Source of the DNA: UBA721 sp002705165
Lineage (GTDB): Bacteria > Planctomycetota > Planctomycetia > Pirellulales > Pirellulaceae
DNA: 64,000 nucleotides
Assembly (NCBI GenBank): GCA_045565995.1
Contig: JBJLEF010000004.1
Coordinates: 62,001 to 126,000 of the forward strand
Reading direction: 5' to 3'
Shown: positions 1-9,406 of the stretch, piece after piece
Layout: every line of letters begins with the position of its first letter
Position numbering within the stretch: the first letter of the stretch is position 1
Notes under the pieces: generated by a model
Told to the model about the DNA's origin: nothing
The model's database searches: none
The model's input: only the letters and a program-made list of their open reading frames with translations
Program-made: the position numbers and the translations under genes

Positions 1-308
1 TTGGCGTTTGCTGCTGCTAGCAACGTGACGTATTCGACGGGATATTTAATGTCGAGATCAGCGAGTTCGGAAACGTTGAAGTACGTGGGGTGAAAGTGTG
101 CCTCTACCAGTCCTGGCATCACAGTCAAGTTGGGATACTCGATAATTGTCGTCCCTGGAGAGTCAGATTCAGGTTGGGTGGCAGCGTCCCCAACATAGGT
201 GATGATGCCGTCTTCATAATGTAACGCCTGCGATTCCTTGGCTGCACTTCCTGTTCCGTCAAATAAACGACAGTTATTGATAACGGTTTTGCCGGCATGG
301 AGTTTCAT
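1..308 (-). CDS. Amidohydrolase-family protein, N-terminal part (runs off the left edge)
   Basis: The reverse strand opens with ATG at 308, preceded by an AGGA-type ribosome site about 7 bases upstream, and stays open for 102 codons to the window edge. The translation starts MKLHAGKTVINNCRLFDGTG and later has the stretch MPGLVEAHFHPTYF. That is the N-terminal beta-sandwich plus the first metal-binding His-x-His strand of the imidazolonepropionase/prolidase-type amidohydrolases. The family uses one or two divalent metals to hydrolyse amide or ring C-N bonds; the substrate cannot be told from this fragment. The rest of the metal ligands lie outside the window. A TATAAT-like -10 box lies on the minus strand at about 335-340, without a clear -35. 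Confidence 0.8.
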   Translation of the reverse strand, partial: MKLHAGKTVINNCRLFDGTGSAAKESQALHYEDGIITYVGDAATQPESDSPGTTIIEYPNLTVMPGLVEAHFHPTYFNVSELADLDIKYPVEYVTLLAAANA

Positions 309-546
309 CGATTCATCCTATCAGTAGTATCTTAATTATAACAAAAGGCCGTAGTAAGGAAGGTCTGGTGGAAAGTTCCAATATAACCAAAATTTGCGGC
401 ATTGATCATCTCAGAATTTATCGGCCCGTGGGAAGTGCCTTGGAAGAGTTCAGACAGAATTTAATTAGTGGAAGTGGGGCGAAATTCTAAATATTGTCTC
501 CGTAGGTCGATTGGGACACAAGGAATAATATTGGACGTTGAAAACG

Positions 547-3500
547 TTATTCTTGGTTCGTCTCTATGGGAACATGGAGGCCGGCTGTTACAAACAGCAG
601 CCTAGCACTGATAAAAGAAACGTCAATCTTCAGCATTTGCGCTATGGTCGCTTTGTAGGCCGCTATTTGAGGCTGGTAATGGCATGTCCGGTCTGGCAGT
701 AGTTCATTCATTTCACCAAGCACATCGGTTTTATAATCCACGATATCAGCCGCAATAATCTCGCCCCCTCGCATTCCAAGGACGATGCGATCAGCGAATC
801 CACGAATTAGTTTGCCGTCCACGATAGATGTGACCGCGGATTCAGTTTTCACTAGGAGTTGATCAACACCGTTAAACGAGGGTAAGTCGTTATAGAAATC
901 TGGAGTTAGTACATAGGAGACCTCCGTTGAATCGTGGATTTTTCGGAGGATACCTCTCAACGAGTCGTCCCAACTTATTTTGCGTTCGTCGAGCCTCTGA
1001 AGGTATTGGTCGGCTTCCTCAGATTTCCACCATTCTATTTCCTCGAAGAGTTGGTGTACCAGCGTCCCAAAACTCAATGCGTCGTGACTTGGCGGACGTA
1101 AGAGTGCCGATGCGTTGAAGTATTCTCCTCCTTCAAGGCTGGAAGGTGATGCAGTGGGCAGGAGTTGTTCGTCACCGGTTCGTTTTCTGTTCAATCCAGC
1201 CGGCATCGGAGGCCGTGAGTCGTTAAACTCTTCTCGATTGACGCTGGCAGCGTACCAATCGCGACTCCCGCTCTCATGCACGATACAATCGCCTGCGGAC
1301 TCATAGCACCCCTGAACAGCCATTTGGATCAAACCCGCTAACGTTACAGGTACTTCTTTGGGCGGCTTGGGCTGACTAGGGCCAATCAGATACAGAGCCT
1401 GAGCTGCCCGTGTCATGGCAACATACAGGACGCATAAGACCTCCTGAAGTTGCTCAGCGGTGGTTTCCTGAACCGCTGCCTGATAGCGATCGGGGAGGAG
1501 ACGCTGTATCTTTTCGTTCCGATACGGGAAAATGCTACCAGGTAGTTGGTCTTCCTTGCGTTTCACTACGATGTCCGGAGTTCGCTTTAAGGCCGACTCT
1601 AGATGCGGTAGTATTACCGCGTCGAACTCTAAGCCTTTCGAGGCATGAATGGTCATAACTCTTACACGCGCTGAGGTTTCCTCGGTGAAACGCTCGATGC
1701 TTACAGATTGAATAAACTCAGATAGTCGCAATGGGTTTTCTGATTTAAAGTGATCGGCATGTTGGATTAGCTGATCTAGCCGAAAACGCTGAGAAGAATT
1801 TATAAAACCGTCAAGGAACGTCGTTAACTCAGCGATGTAGTCGCCGAGGCCAAGAGCTAGCAGGGCCTCCCTTTCCTCATTGATTTGCGCACTACTAAAG
1901 CCTTGACACGTATCATCACGTCGAAGTCGTGTTGATAGCGGCGATTGTTCGATTTGGTAGAGCGCGAGAGAATCGTTTGGGAACTCTAGCAGATGGAGCC
2001 AGTTAATAATGACTTGAATCGGGGCAAAACGTACCAGCGTGTTACCGCCCTCTTCGCTCGCAATGATACCTACATTGCCGAGCAGCTGGATCAGTTGTCC
2101 GATATCTCCATTTTTCCGCAATAAGACACCTATGGAAATGGCCTTGTTGGTGTCGAGCAGTTCTTTGACCTGTTTGACAGTGGCGTGCAAACAATTTGTT
2201 AACCGGTCTGTAGCCTTGCTGGCAGGCGAGGCATTTCGATAGAGGACGTAGCCGGGAAGATCTCGGGCGGCGGTATGCTCTTTAAAGTCCTTTGACCAAT
2301 CTCGCAATATAGGTGTCAGCGTCCCCAGACGGTCGTGGTTGCAAAGATTCATGAAGACGGAGTTGATAAAATCCAAAACAACGTTGGAAGAACGAAAGCT
2401 CTTGATGAGTTGGTCCTCGTGGATTCCTTCCACGGAGTCACTCAGTGTTTGGAATATTTCACGGCGGCCGCCACGCCAGCCATAAATAGCCTGTTTAGTG
2501 TCACCAACGCAAAATAACGATTGCTGTGAACTACCAGGTAATTTGGTAACCTCGGCCACTAGATGAGAGATTGCATTCCATTGTGGAACCGAGGTGTCCT
2601 GGAACTCATCAAGAAGTAAATGGCGGATGTCACTATTAAGCCTGGAAACTAGTTCGGGCGGGAGCTCGTGAAGACGGGCAATGTAATTAGTCGCATCGGA
2701 AAATTCGAGCTTACTTGCAGCCCTCTTGAGGTTATCAAAAGAATTGGTAAATCGGTCTAGAAGATCATAGGTTGCTAATGCCTGGTGATGGATTTCCCGT
2801 GAATACCGATTCGCGAGGTATTCGAGAATCGGACGGTAAAGAGAGACAATCTTCCCCGGGATTTCAATACGACTGTAGTTTGGGGAACCCTCAATGATCT
2901 TTTTGAGAACTCCCTGGCCGATGGCTTTGGAGAATTGTTCGCCACGGAGTAGAACGATATCGGCCATTATCCCTTTTGTGAGTTGAGGCTTTTCAGCCTC
3001 TTGAGCGGCCACTTCGAGTTCTAACAGAGCGTTTTGAAGGTATTCTGTTGGCAAGTTGCTCTGGTCGAGAAGTTGATCCCACACGGTTTTCGTTGATTGC
3101 AGATACAAGGCCCTCACGTTGTCGATGGCATCATGCACATTCTTGGAGACACTACGATTAACCGTTCCTTTGTTGAGGAGAATTAGGAGCCGCGATAGAT
3201 CGGTGTTTTTTCCATACTGAATAACATCCGAAATCGCGGAGGTCACCAGATTCTCATACTCGGTCGAACTTAAGATGGACCAACCGGGCGTTAAACCAAA
3301 CTCGAGTGCAAGTTTAGACGTCCACACTGAGAAGAAGGAATCTAGAGTACCAATATTGAGTCGGTGTAGATGATCGACCATTTCGAGAAAACAATTTTCA
3401 AAATCGAAGTCGGAGATCGTTTGGTTAATTTCGAGGTGGGAAAACAACTCTGTGGCCGCTTCCGGAGCGAGCACGGCGTCAGAAAGTCGCTCTAAAATTC

Positions 3501-3660
3501 GATCTCTAATCTCTCCTGCGGCCTTCCGAGTAAAGGTAGTTGCTAGGATCGATGTTGGAGGCACCCCGCTTGCAAGTAGCGAAATGTAGCGATTGGATAG
3601 CTGGAATGTTTTACCGGTTCCGGCAGATGCACGGATTAAAATGTGTTGTAGGGGAATCAT
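547..3660 (-). CDS. addA: AddA-like UvrD/RecB-family helicase-nuclease
   Basis: The 1037-residue protein has the full superfamily 1A helicase set: Walker A ASAGTGKT at 11-18, Walker B LLLDEFQDT, a GDTKQAIYGWRGG motif, MTIHASKGLEFD and LYVAMTRA. A C-terminal RecB-type PD-(D/E)XK nuclease follows (DYKTD at 975-979, then YQPQIAAY). In AddAB this subunit is the motor and one of the two nucleases that resect double-strand breaks for RecA loading. Its ATG overlaps the stop of the upstream gene as ATGA, so the two are translationally coupled, as expected for an obligate complex. It is slightly shorter than the B. subtilis homologue. The AddA versus RecB name rests on the AddB-like partner and the absence of RecC/RecD. 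Confidence 0.88.
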   Translation of the reverse strand: MIPLQHILIRASAGTGKTFQLSNRYISLLASGVPPTSILATTFTRKAAGEIRDRILERLSDAVLAPEAATELFSHLEINQTISDFDFENCFLEMVDHLHRLNIGTLDSFFSVWTSKLALEFGLTPGWSILSSTEYENLVTSAISDVIQYGKNTDLSRLLILLNKGTVNRSVSKNVHDAIDNVRALYLQSTKTVWDQLLDQSNLPTEYLQNALLELEVAAQEAEKPQLTKGIMADIVLLRGEQFSKAIGQGVLKKIIEGSPNYSRIEIPGKIVSLYRPILEYLANRYSREIHHQALATYDLLDRFTNSFDNLKRAASKLEFSDATNYIARLHELPPELVSRLNSDIRHLLLDEFQDTSVPQWNAISHLVAEVTKLPGSSQQSLFCVGDTKQAIYGWRGGRREIFQTLSDSVEGIHEDQLIKSFRSSNVVLDFINSVFMNLCNHDRLGTLTPILRDWSKDFKEHTAARDLPGYVLYRNASPASKATDRLTNCLHATVKQVKELLDTNKAISIGVLLRKNGDIGQLIQLLGNVGIIASEEGGNTLVRFAPIQVIINWLHLLEFPNDSLALYQIEQSPLSTRLRRDDTCQGFSSAQINEEREALLALGLGDYIAELTTFLDGFINSSQRFRLDQLIQHADHFKSENPLRLSEFIQSVSIERFTEETSARVRVMTIHASKGLEFDAVILPHLESALKRTPDIVVKRKEDQLPGSIFPYRNEKIQRLLPDRYQAAVQETTAEQLQEVLCVLYVAMTRAAQALYLIGPSQPKPPKEVPVTLAGLIQMAVQGCYESAGDCIVHESGSRDWYAASVNREEFNDSRPPMPAGLNRKRTGDEQLLPTASPSSLEGGEYFNASALLRPPSHDALSFGTLVHQLFEEIEWWKSEEADQYLQRLDERKISWDDSLRGILRKIHDSTEVSYVLTPDFYNDLPSFNGVDQLLVKTESAVTSIVDGKLIRGFADRIVLGMRGGEIIAADIVDYKTDVLGEMNELLPDRTCHYQPQIAAYKATIAQMLKIDVSFISARLLFVTAGLHVPIETNQE

Positions 3661-6434
3661 AACGGATTTTCTTTCGTTATATACCCAGGGTGATCAAGCG
3701 TGGTAAGTCCCAGGAGATGAGCGTAGTTGTCGAATTTGAAGTTCACGTTTGGGTTCGCGTTGGAAAAGTCACCATTTCGTATTGCTTGGATCACATCCAC
3801 GGCTATTTTGTCCGCGTGTTGCAGGGTGGGTTGATCCCAATTGGCAAATTGGGCACCAACGGAAGTTAAGTCTTTACCCAGGGTGATATAGCCCAGCGTA
3901 ACACGTTTGTCAGCAGTAATTGCTCTGCACAAGTGCCGGTACATAGGAAGTTGGAGGTCAGCCCAACCGGGTGCGTTAGAGGAACGATGTGCTTTGTCGG
4001 GCGAATCGGAGGATTCTGACGTTTTGTAATCGAAAATCGCATAAGTTGCAGTTTGGGGATTGTAGTCAATACGGTCGATCCTCCCGTGAATCTTACATTC
4101 AGGAAATTCGTCCAAAATGATCACCGGATCAGATGCATTGTATTCTGCTTCGATGATCGTCCACCCTTCGGATCGCCAGTTAGACTGCCATTTTGCAAAA
4201 GCTTGCAGACGATGGTAGATTTGTTCGAGTTGTAGTCTGGCGGCTGGATAGGTGTTCCTACCGTATTGCCGACGGAACAATCGGGATGCAGTCTCGGTAA
4301 GGAATGCGGCTATTTCGGTTTCCTCGACGGAGTCTCTTGCTGCAGATATCCCAAATTCGTATAAGACATTGTGAATTAAGTTCCCAAATGCTAGGGGGGA
4401 CAACTCTCTGGAACTATCGTCGGCGCTTTTGAGTTGAAGGACGGAGCCTACATAATAACGCAAAGGGCAAAACAAGAAGCTGCGCAACGCTGTCACGCTA
4501 ATAGAGTCAGATTGGTAAGGTTCAACGAGGATCTCCAAAGGCGATAGGGATTCCTTCGGAATTCGGCGTTTTATTTGATGAACTGCAATCGATGTTTCAC
4601 CACTGCTGAATTGTTTGATTAAATTTGCCTGTTGGTGGACGGAACCGTGCAACAATAAGCGGGAGATAGGTAGCGGATCACTTTGGTGATTCGTTTTCTT
4701 GCAAATGACGGTGAGATCCCGGCTGTTTTGTAGTAGAGCAAGCGCATAGGCATCACGAGCAAGTCGTCGTTGATTCGTTAGTAAACCCAAGGCTTGGCGG
4801 GTTTGGTCATCGATAAATAGATCCGTGTTGGAAGCCGTAGGTATTATGCCCTCGTTAAGGCTAGTCACGATGACGGTGGACTGGGATGACCACGGAGCGT
4901 CCAGCCAACCGGAGAGGGAAATGGCGCCAGGTATAGAGATTGCCGATACATGTGATTGCGCTAAAGCAGTCAATAAGTGAGACAGGAAGTCTTCCGCCGT
5001 GCAAGTGAACTTCAGTTGCCTACACGCATTTGCTAATTCAGTGGACAGAGCAGTGATTGATGATAACGCCTTGATTTCAGTACGGTGAGTGTCTCGATGG
5101 AGAGTTAGATCGCCGTAAATTGTCTCCAGCATGTCAAGTAAAGCTAGGTGGATCTGGCGGGCATCTTCCTGTGACGAAAGTAACGGTTCACACCAATGTT
5201 GTATTTGCTGGGTCGCCTCGGATAATAACGGGTAGCGTTGTTGGCTGCCGGATACACCGGAGTCATCTAGTGGTAGTCGTTCTTCGTGATAGTCCGTGAG
5301 CTCCGTTAAGACTTTGGAAAGATCCAAACCTGGAATCAGGCGATTCGCAATATCGGGATGACGTAGTAGGCTTGCCAGGGCATGAAAAGATTGGTTTGGA
5401 AGATAATCGTTAATGAGGCTGATTAGGATTGGAATCTTCGTATCAGCCAGCCCCGTTCCAGTTGGAGTATTGACGGAGGTATCATGCCGTTTCAACTGCC
5501 GTACAATGGTCTTTTCGTCAGGAGCGTCGGGTATGGCGATCAGAATCTCAGAGCTTGTGGTGTGCTCCGATAAACCAGTAATAGTATCTAAAACCAGTTC
5601 AGCTTGGTGATTTGGATCGGACGCGATCTTAATCTGACTCATAGGAATGGAAGGTATGCTTGCATCCCATGCATCCGGCGTGAGGCAGCCGACGTTGTCG
5701 AAGCAGGCACGCATTGAATCCGGAGCAAAAACGATGAACTCGGTCTGAGCGGCAATCTCTGAAAGGAAGCCTCTGATTGTTTTGGTGAGGTCTGAGCAGC
5801 CCGCGACGACGAAAAGCCGATCGATTGGTGCTGAGATTTCTGAATGGTCAAGAGCGATGACCCGCGCGTTCTGGAGATCCCATACCTGATGTTCATCCAG
5901 GATGGCGAAATAAACGCTCTGCACCTGTTCCAGCTGCTGCCAGCGTTTTGCTTCGTGAGTTGCTCCTTCGGTCTCGTAGTGGGTTACGAAGTCGGCGAAA
6001 GCGACGCCATCCCCGGATAATTCGCGATGGACCTTGGCAACGGCGTCAGCTAGATGTTGCCAAGCTAGGCGGTTGTTGAGGGGAGGTGCATGTGGCAAGA
6101 GGTCTTTGAGATTTCCAGCCCTAGAAGTTTCCGTGATTGCCTTGTACCAAGCCAATTGTTGGAAACTGGTGTCCGCGGGAGGTTTGTGTGGATAGAGTGT
6201 TTCGGGTAGTCCCCCGATCGTGGTCATCTCAGGCGGTAAAAAGGCGAATCCTTTGTTATTTGACGAGCGAGTAAGTCCTTGTTGAAGCTGGCGAATAGCA
6301 TTGGCGGTTGGAAGCACGATGGTCACGTTGGACAGGTCAAGAAGAGAGCCTACGGTGAACCGTTTTGCTAACCACTCTTGCAGGAGGTTTAAAGGAGGGG
6401 AGTCCCACCCTAGATAGGTCGTTTGATCTGCCAC
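3657..6434 (-). CDS. addB: AddB-like PD-(D/E)XK nuclease subunit
   Basis: The 925-residue partner of the AddA-like protein. The N-terminal half resembles an inactivated helicase (VTIVLPTANA in place of a Walker A). The C-terminal half is a nuclease of the Cas4/RecB type: the FCPLRYYV helix, FGNLIHNVLYEFG, GRIDRID and DYKT at about 802-805. In AddAB the subunit cuts the 5' strand and recognises Chi-like sites. The three C-terminal cysteines that hold the iron-sulfur cluster in B. subtilis AddB are not visible here, and the protein is about 240 residues shorter. The start is GTG at 6434, with AGGA about 6 bases upstream. It is probably co-transcribed with addA. Confidence 0.82.
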   Translation of the reverse strand: MADQTTYLGWDSPPLNLLQEWLAKRFTVGSLLDLSNVTIVLPTANAIRQLQQGLTRSSNNKGFAFLPPEMTTIGGLPETLYPHKPPADTSFQQLAWYKAITETSRAGNLKDLLPHAPPLNNRLAWQHLADAVAKVHRELSGDGVAFADFVTHYETEGATHEAKRWQQLEQVQSVYFAILDEHQVWDLQNARVIALDHSEISAPIDRLFVVAGCSDLTKTIRGFLSEIAAQTEFIVFAPDSMRACFDNVGCLTPDAWDASIPSIPMSQIKIASDPNHQAELVLDTITGLSEHTTSSEILIAIPDAPDEKTIVRQLKRHDTSVNTPTGTGLADTKIPILISLINDYLPNQSFHALASLLRHPDIANRLIPGLDLSKVLTELTDYHEERLPLDDSGVSGSQQRYPLLSEATQQIQHWCEPLLSSQEDARQIHLALLDMLETIYGDLTLHRDTHRTEIKALSSITALSTELANACRQLKFTCTAEDFLSHLLTALAQSHVSAISIPGAISLSGWLDAPWSSQSTVIVTSLNEGIIPTASNTDLFIDDQTRQALGLLTNQRRLARDAYALALLQNSRDLTVICKKTNHQSDPLPISRLLLHGSVHQQANLIKQFSSGETSIAVHQIKRRIPKESLSPLEILVEPYQSDSISVTALRSFLFCPLRYYVGSVLQLKSADDSSRELSPLAFGNLIHNVLYEFGISAARDSVEETEIAAFLTETASRLFRRQYGRNTYPAARLQLEQIYHRLQAFAKWQSNWRSEGWTIIEAEYNASDPVIILDEFPECKIHGRIDRIDYNPQTATYAIFDYKTSESSDSPDKAHRSSNAPGWADLQLPMYRHLCRAITADKRVTLGYITLGKDLTSVGAQFANWDQPTLQHADKIAVDVIQAIRNGDFSNANPNVNFKFDNYAHLLGLTTLDHPGYITKENPL

Positions 6435-6508
6435 TCGTCATCCTAAGTTCAGGGCTAATAACATTTTGCTTCGCCATTCTATCAGATTCACCATTTGTGA
6501 ATCAAAAG

Positions 6509-7003
6509 TTAACCCTGAAGATCGATGCAGTCTAAGAGTAATTGTTTGATCGCCTGCTGATATTTCGGCGTACCGTTAAAATGGAAGCGACGGCTGGTGG
6601 CACTCAGAACATCGATGGTTACAATAATTCGCTCCCGCGGCATCATTGTCTCAAATTTCTCTGCCCATTCTATGAAGACGTAGCCGTCGCTTGAAAACAT
6701 TTCATCAACACCTAATTCGAAAAACTCGTCTTCGTCCTGGATTCGATAGGCATCAAGATGATAGATAATCTTTTCCAATGGATACTGGTTGCAAATTACA
6801 AAAGTGGGACTGGTAACTTGCTCCGAACGAGCGCCTAAAGCGACGGCAACTCCCTGCACAAATCTAGTCTTACCGGCCCCTAATGTACCGGTTAGCCCGA
6901 TGGTGGTGTTATTCGGGATATGCTTAATAAACGCCCTGGCGACGGCGTCTGTATCGGTTTCGGAATGGGCCATCAGAGAGCCTGTGGTAATGTTAGTGCT
7001 CAT
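6509..7003 (-). CDS. tsaE: tRNA threonylcarbamoyladenosine biosynthesis ATPase TsaE
   Basis: A 164-residue P-loop ATPase of the YjeE family. Walker A is GTLGAGKT at 39-46, followed by the family signatures SPTF, HLDAYR and FIEWAEK. TsaE works with TsaB and TsaD to form t6A at position 37 of ANN-decoding tRNAs. The first ATG (7003) overlaps the end of thiL by 11 bases. A second in-frame ATG 10 codons later (MAHSETD, 6973) is equally possible and would still keep all motifs. Close packing with thiL suggests one transcript. Confidence 0.93.
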   Translation of the reverse strand: MSTNITTGSLMAHSETDTDAVARAFIKHIPNNTTIGLTGTLGAGKTRFVQGVAVALGARSEQVTSPTFVICNQYPLEKIIYHLDAYRIQDEDEFFELGVDEMFSSDGYVFIEWAEKFETMMPRERIIVTIDVLSATSRRFHFNGTPKYQQAIKQLLLDCIDLQG

Positions 7004-7883
7004 AACCTGTAATCCCTAGCATTTTTTTGCTGCCGTCTTGAAGTTCGAGTTGGATTGTGTTGGTCTGATTGACAACTCCAATTTCATAGATATCGTGTGG
7101 TAAAGCTTCGGTCAAGGCCCCGATATCGGCCTGAGCACCGACAGTGAATAACAACTCAAAATCTTCGCCGTCGTAGAATGCATGCGAGGTGTCGGCCTTC
7201 GAGTTGCCAGTAGGATGGCGACAGGGAATGGATGCCGCTTGAAGCATGGCACCGAGGTCCCCGGTAAGTACTGCATCGAGATCGACAACGAGACCATCGG
7301 TTATGTCTGTGACGGAGTGAACATCGGGGTATCTGGCTAGAATACTACCCTCGATTAAGCGGGGCGAGAAAGTCAAATGGTGACCGTCTAGGCTTCTGCC
7401 GAGTGGCCCTGTTACGAAAATTCGATCATTGACTTGGGTTGTAAAGCGATATTTAATCTCGGATCGAGAGGCGGTTCCGATCGCAGTGATGCTAATGGTT
7501 AAGGGGCCATCATGTGAGTTGAAATCCCCACCAATAATTTCGGTGCCAGTTTCCTGGGCGAGCGTGATCATCCCGGTATACAGTTCCTGTAGATCGGCAA
7601 GGGTGAAATGCCCGGGGGTGATGAGGGAAACCACTGCGTAGACTGGCGTGGCACCCATCGCAGCAATGTCGCTTAGATTCACTGCCAGAGACTTCCGACC
7701 AATTAGATCTAACGGTTGTGATTTAACGTTGAAATGGACCTGGTCAACAAGGGCATCCGTCGTGATGACCGGAGTGGAATCAACATTGAAATCCATCGTG
7801 GAACAATCATCACCGATACCGCCGTTTGTAGGCGATTGTTGTGGTAGCGTACTTTTTAGCCACCGGATAAACTCAGCTTCCAT
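6993..7883 (-). CDS. thiL: Thiamine-monophosphate kinase ThiL
   Basis: The 296-residue protein carries the ThiL/PurM-fold signatures: an N-terminal GGIGDDC segment, TTDALVDQVHF, LAVNLSDIAAMGA, GGD, and SVTDITDGL ahead of a C-terminal YDGEDFELLF. These Asp residues bind Mg-ATP and thiamine phosphate. The enzyme phosphorylates thiamine monophosphate to the active cofactor thiamine diphosphate in the cytoplasm. Length is about 30 residues under the E. coli enzyme but no motif is missing. It overlaps tsaE by 11 bases. Confidence 0.93.
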   Translation of the reverse strand: MEAEFIRWLKSTLPQQSPTNGGIGDDCSTMDFNVDSTPVITTDALVDQVHFNVKSQPLDLIGRKSLAVNLSDIAAMGATPVYAVVSLITPGHFTLADLQELYTGMITLAQETGTEIIGGDFNSHDGPLTISITAIGTASRSEIKYRFTTQVNDRIFVTGPLGRSLDGHHLTFSPRLIEGSILARYPDVHSVTDITDGLVVDLDAVLTGDLGAMLQAASIPCRHPTGNSKADTSHAFYDGEDFELLFTVGAQADIGALTEALPHDIYEIGVVNQTNTIQLELQDGSKKMLGITGYEH

Positions 7884-7961
7884 CGAATGACCGTGCCTTA
7901 AAACAGGAGGAATGAATGGTGTATCCTACCTCGATGCGGGGTCGCAATTAAAGAGCTGCGT

Positions 7962-9296
7962 CTAGTCTTTGAAGAATTCACCAAAGAAGAAATCGGTGTC
8001 GCGGTAGATATAGAAGGTCACAGGTCGGCGACTGGCAACCACTTCGCTGTTTAAGACGTACTCCAGATTGTCCAAGCTGAGGGTTTCCCATTTGTGGATT
8101 GCGAGTATAACGTCACCCGCCTGGATCCCCTGCTGGCTGGCTGGACCCTGATTTCGAACCTGAAGAACCTTGAGGCCGCCTTCATACTTGTTTTTTCCAG
8201 GTAGGCTCCGAAATGATATGGGTGATACACGGACTCCTAGTTCGCTCCAAGCGCGATTCGTCGCGAGTGCATCTTCCGTTAGCTTTGTATCCGCACCAAA
8301 TGACAAAGACTGCAATGCATCCTTACGCTGAATTTTCAGAGTGGTCGGCGCATAGCCATTTTCTAAAATGTTAATGTAAAATTCACACGCCCATTCCAAG
8401 TCACGGCCGCCAAACTGAAGAAGCCGGTCTTTTTCCTTTAGTCCTGAAAGGGCCCCGAGGCTTTCGTTCTGAATAAGCGAAACGTAAACCGTCGGTGTAC
8501 GATCTTCGATGCGAGTGACCACTTCGATTCCCGAAGCGAGCCGCCGCTCAACAGCATCGCGTAGCATTTCATTAGTCACCTTCATGGCATGATCCATGGG
8601 GATGGCAAATCCGATCGCCTGTGCACCCACTCTTACGGCTACGTTGATGCCGATCGCTTCACCTTGAATGTTGATCAAAGGGCCGCCCGAATTCCCGGGA
8701 TTAATGCTTGCGTCAGTTTGTATTAGATTCTGATATACCTGTTCTTCTGTGACTTGAACCTGACGTTGAAGACAACTGATAATCCCCTTGGTAATCGTGT
8801 CCTCATATCCATAAGCATTGCCGATTGCGAGAACAGTTTCCCCAAGCATGAGATCCGACGAAGTCGCAAGAGGAATAACGGGTAGTGGTGTTTCGCTATC
8901 AATTTTTATAACCGCCAGGTCGGTTTGAGAGTCGACCGCAATAATTTGGGCAGCATAATCTTTAATGTCAAGGTCGGCAGTACGACTCAGTCGAACCTGA
9001 ATCCGATCGATTCCTGCGATAACGTGATGGTTTGTGAGGATGTAACCGCGGGAATCGATAATCAGTCCGGTGCCCATACCGTTAACTTCGCTATCACTCC
9101 TATCAAGGAGTTGCTGCGGTTGATTTGCTGGCTTTCGTCCACTGATGTTTACGACCGACGGAGCGGAACGCTGAACTGCACGTACGACAGGAGTTAATCG
9201 CACTGTTTCGTGGGATTCTTGGGCGTGTACCGCTCCAATAGCGCAACATAGCAACAACGACAAGCTCGTCACGAAAGCAGTATAGAAGCGTGCCAC
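7962..9296 (-). CDS. HtrA/DegP-type trypsin-like serine protease with PDZ domain
   Basis: A 444-residue exported protease. A signal peptide (hydrophobic core SLSLLLCCAIGAVHA) ends near residue 25. The catalytic triad is visible as His91 (TNHHV), Asp126 (TDLAV) and Ser203 (GNSGG). A degenerate PDZ-like stretch follows, then a clearer C-terminal PDZ (LKVLQVRNQGPASQQGIQAG). HtrA proteases degrade or chaperone misfolded proteins outside the cytoplasmic membrane. The enzyme looks active. It is transcribed in the same direction as the envelope-type cluster upstream, 110 bases away, so co-regulation is possible but not shown. Confidence 0.9.
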   Translation of the reverse strand: MARFYTAFVTSLSLLLCCAIGAVHAQESHETVRLTPVVRAVQRSAPSVVNISGRKPANQPQQLLDRSDSEVNGMGTGLIIDSRGYILTNHHVIAGIDRIQVRLSRTADLDIKDYAAQIIAVDSQTDLAVIKIDSETPLPVIPLATSSDLMLGETVLAIGNAYGYEDTITKGIISCLQRQVQVTEEQVYQNLIQTDASINPGNSGGPLINIQGEAIGINVAVRVGAQAIGFAIPMDHAMKVTNEMLRDAVERRLASGIEVVTRIEDRTPTVYVSLIQNESLGALSGLKEKDRLLQFGGRDLEWACEFYINILENGYAPTTLKIQRKDALQSLSFGADTKLTEDALATNRAWSELGVRVSPISFRSLPGKNKYEGGLKVLQVRNQGPASQQGIQAGDVILAIHKWETLSLDNLEYVLNSEVVASRRPVTFYIYRDTDFFFGEFFKD

Positions 9297-9406
9297 AGTG
9301 ATGCGTTACCAAAAAATGAATCATACAACCGTTACTAATTGTATTTTCGGCATCTGCTAGCAGAGTGTTGATCACGAGGCTCGCCCGCCGTCAAAGTCGG
9401 CGAAAA

